DNA from: Stentor coeruleus
Taxonomy: Eukaryota > Ciliophora > Heterotrichea > Heterotrichida > Stentoridae
NCBI GenBank assembly: GCA_001970955.1
Contig: MPUH01000724.1
Location: 1 to 38,155 of the forward strand
DNA: 38,155 bases
Reading direction: 5' to 3'
Below the pieces are notes generated by a model. That model saw only the letters and a program-made list of their open reading frames with translations, searched no databases and was not told the origin of the DNA. This document shows, piece by piece, positions 37,134 to 38,155 of the stretch; the first letter of the stretch is position 1, and every line of letters begins with the position of its first letter. The position numbers were made by a program, and so were the translations under genes.

Positions 37134-37448
37134 ATGGATCCTGAGACCTTAGCAAAGACAATTGCAACAAGAGATTTACAGATAGACCAGCTTGCTGAAC
37201 AACTAAAAGACAGTCTTGTCAAAGTAGACTCATTATGCAAAAGCTATGAATCAGCCCAAAAAGAAAACTTTGAACTAAAAAAAAAACTTGAAAAAAAAAC
37301 CCAAATGATTAAACAAGAAGAAAATGATATATCTTTACTAAAAGGCAAAATCAATTCCTATAGCACCAGGACTTGGTCAGATACTTTCAGTGGGTTTAAA
37401 TCATGGATAAGTAGTAAAATGCCTACAAGAATAGTTAAAGATAATTAA
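37134..37448 (+). CDS. Small coiled-coil protein (104 aa)
   Basis: Starts MDPETLAKTIATRDLQIDQL and is a continuous coiled coil to about residue 72 (LKDSLVKVDSLCKSYESAQ, ELKKKLEKKTQMIKQEEND), then a short aromatic/basic tail (WSDTFSGFKSWISSKMPTR). No family is recognised; the short coil plus amphipathic tail could suit a golgin-like or vesicle tether, but this is speculative. Its first 22 codons are duplicated at 34466. Stop TAA. Confidence 0.7.
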   Translation: MDPETLAKTIATRDLQIDQLAEQLKDSLVKVDSLCKSYESAQKENFELKKKLEKKTQMIKQEENDISLLKGKINSYSTRTWSDTFSGFKSWISSKMPTRIVKDN

Positions 37449-37619
37449 TAAAGCTATAATATCTTTATATGAACTTTTAACTAAAAGATAGTATTTTATG
37501 TAATCTAATAATAAAATCCTTTATAATTCATAAATTGAAACTGTATTAGTTGTTTTTATATATCATAATACCAATATATGTAAAATATAAAACATACAGG
37601 TAATTAATATTTGTGTATT

Positions 37620-38017
37620 ATGAACAAATTAATTCAGGTATTTAAGCAGTGTTGTTCAAAATCTGATGTTGAAGATATTGATGAAATTGAAGAAGTAAAG
37701 AATGTTGATGCTGAAAAAGAAGAAGAGACTCCACCTAATCAAGAAATTGAAAAACAAGAAGAATCTACGTTTATATCAGACAAAATTCCTGAGCCAGGTA
37801 TAACTAAAACTGTAAAAAAAAACAAAAAAGACGAGAAAGTCGAAAATCTGATAACCAGAATAAGCTTGAGAAAAAAAGAAAGTCTAGGAAAAGTGAGAAG
37901 AAAATCGAATCTGTTTTGATGCAAGAAAACCCAGTACCTGCTGTAGTGACACCACATGTAAAACCCTTACCAAAGCCATTAAAAGGTATACTCAAAAAGC
38001 CTAAAAAGTTCTTTTAA
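37620..38017 (+). CDS. Hypothetical charged protein with a reading-frame discontinuity
   Basis: From the ATG at 37620 (MNKLIQVFKQCCSKSD) the frame is acidic then basic and runs to a TGA at 37917-37919. A second frame, open from 37808, covers KLEKKRKSRKSEKKIESVL, then NPVPAVVTPHVKPLPKPLK and GILKKPKKFF to TAA at 38015-38017. Its codons and Pro/Lys pattern look clearly coding, so the gene probably continues there. A net shift of -1 or +2 is needed between 37808 and 37917. Possible causes: a missing base in the A9 run at 37813-37821, or a 20-base GT...AG segment at about 37839-37858, longer than the other introns here. N-terminal cysteines (CC) may be acylated. Function unknown. Confidence 0.6.
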
Positions 38018-38155
38018 GCACCCATTCTGAAAATATATTTCTTAATTTTGAATGCTAAATCAGTTTGAATTATACTAAAAACAAAAACCCTTAATTTTCT
38101 ATATAACTTGTTTTTTCTTCACTTTATAACTTTTTTATATCACCTTCATCTACTT

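Larger units (their letters stand above)
34534..37204 (+). repeat. Segmental duplication, unit B
   Basis: Second copy of unit A. Its right end lies inside the full-length MDPETLAK gene (homology ends after CTTGCTGAACAAC at 37191-37204). The two breakpoints share only a couple of bases (AC). Insertions specific to B include about 34954-35063 and the 36886-37017 tandem repeat. Confidence 0.9.

Noticed and set aside
37839..37858. 20-base GT...AG intron in the last gene
   Set aside because: It would restore the frame, but every other intron here is exactly 15 bases and begins GTA; left as one option, not called.
1..38155. tRNA, rRNA, CRISPR arrays, insertion sequences
   Set aside because: Looked for T-arm motifs, repeat-spacer structure and transposase motifs; none seen.

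Overview
The window reads as macronuclear (somatic) DNA of a heterotrich ciliate related to Stentor or Blepharisma. It is AT-rich with compact single-exon genes and short intergenic gaps. Its introns are only 15 bases long: five are supported by restored reading frames and all have the form GTA...ATAG. The gene content is ciliary, signalling and membrane-trafficking. In the 28 genes whose ends I could place, the stop is TAA (22) or TAG (6) and never TGA. TGA may therefore be rare as a stop or reassigned, as in Blepharisma, but the window alone does not decide this.

Layout, left to right. 1-3.5 kb: the tail of a truncated gene, a small unknown protein, and an LRRC45-like centrosome/basal-body protein on the minus strand. 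3.7-7.7 kb: two plus-strand kinases, a casein kinase 1 and a cGMP-dependent protein kinase with four cyclic-nucleotide-binding modules. 8-9.2 kb: a possible 56-residue gene and decayed-looking sequence. 9.2-11.2 kb: three tandem secreted paralogues resembling ML/NPC2 lipid-binding proteins. 11.3-13.9 kb: an axonemal dynein intermediate chain (DNAI4/IC138 type). 14-17.4 kb: an RRM-like protein, a spliced unknown gene with two 15-base introns, a broken Qa-SNARE (syntaxin) whose stops are all TAA/TAG, and an unknown basic protein. 17.8-22.7 kb: a PH/F-box-like/TBC Rab-GAP, a small unknown, a MEMO1 homologue, a snapin-like coiled coil, and a Gdt1/TMEM165 transporter. 24.5-30.7 kb: a small acylated peptide, then a minus-strand run of MORN protein, CaaX protein, SHIPPO/ODF3-type protein, unknown protein with a CaaX-like end, and VPS9 Rab5-type exchange factor. 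31.3-38 kb: a coiled-coil gene, then a clear tandem segmental duplication of about 2.6 kb carrying a multi-membrane RING protein, with a recognisable breakpoint that created a chimeric gene fragment, and finally two small coiled-coil/basic genes.

Two themes link the genes. Many belong to cilium/basal body biology or Rab-controlled membrane traffic. An unusual share carries N-terminal MG(N/S)xC-type acylation signals or C-terminal CaaX-like boxes, so membrane anchoring is a recurring feature. The most notable oddities are the Qa-SNARE locus with TAA/TAG at plausible glutamine positions in a genome that otherwise uses these codons as stops, the exact duplication junction at 34,534, and a repeated alternation of C-rich and G-rich strand composition that runs through single reading frames.
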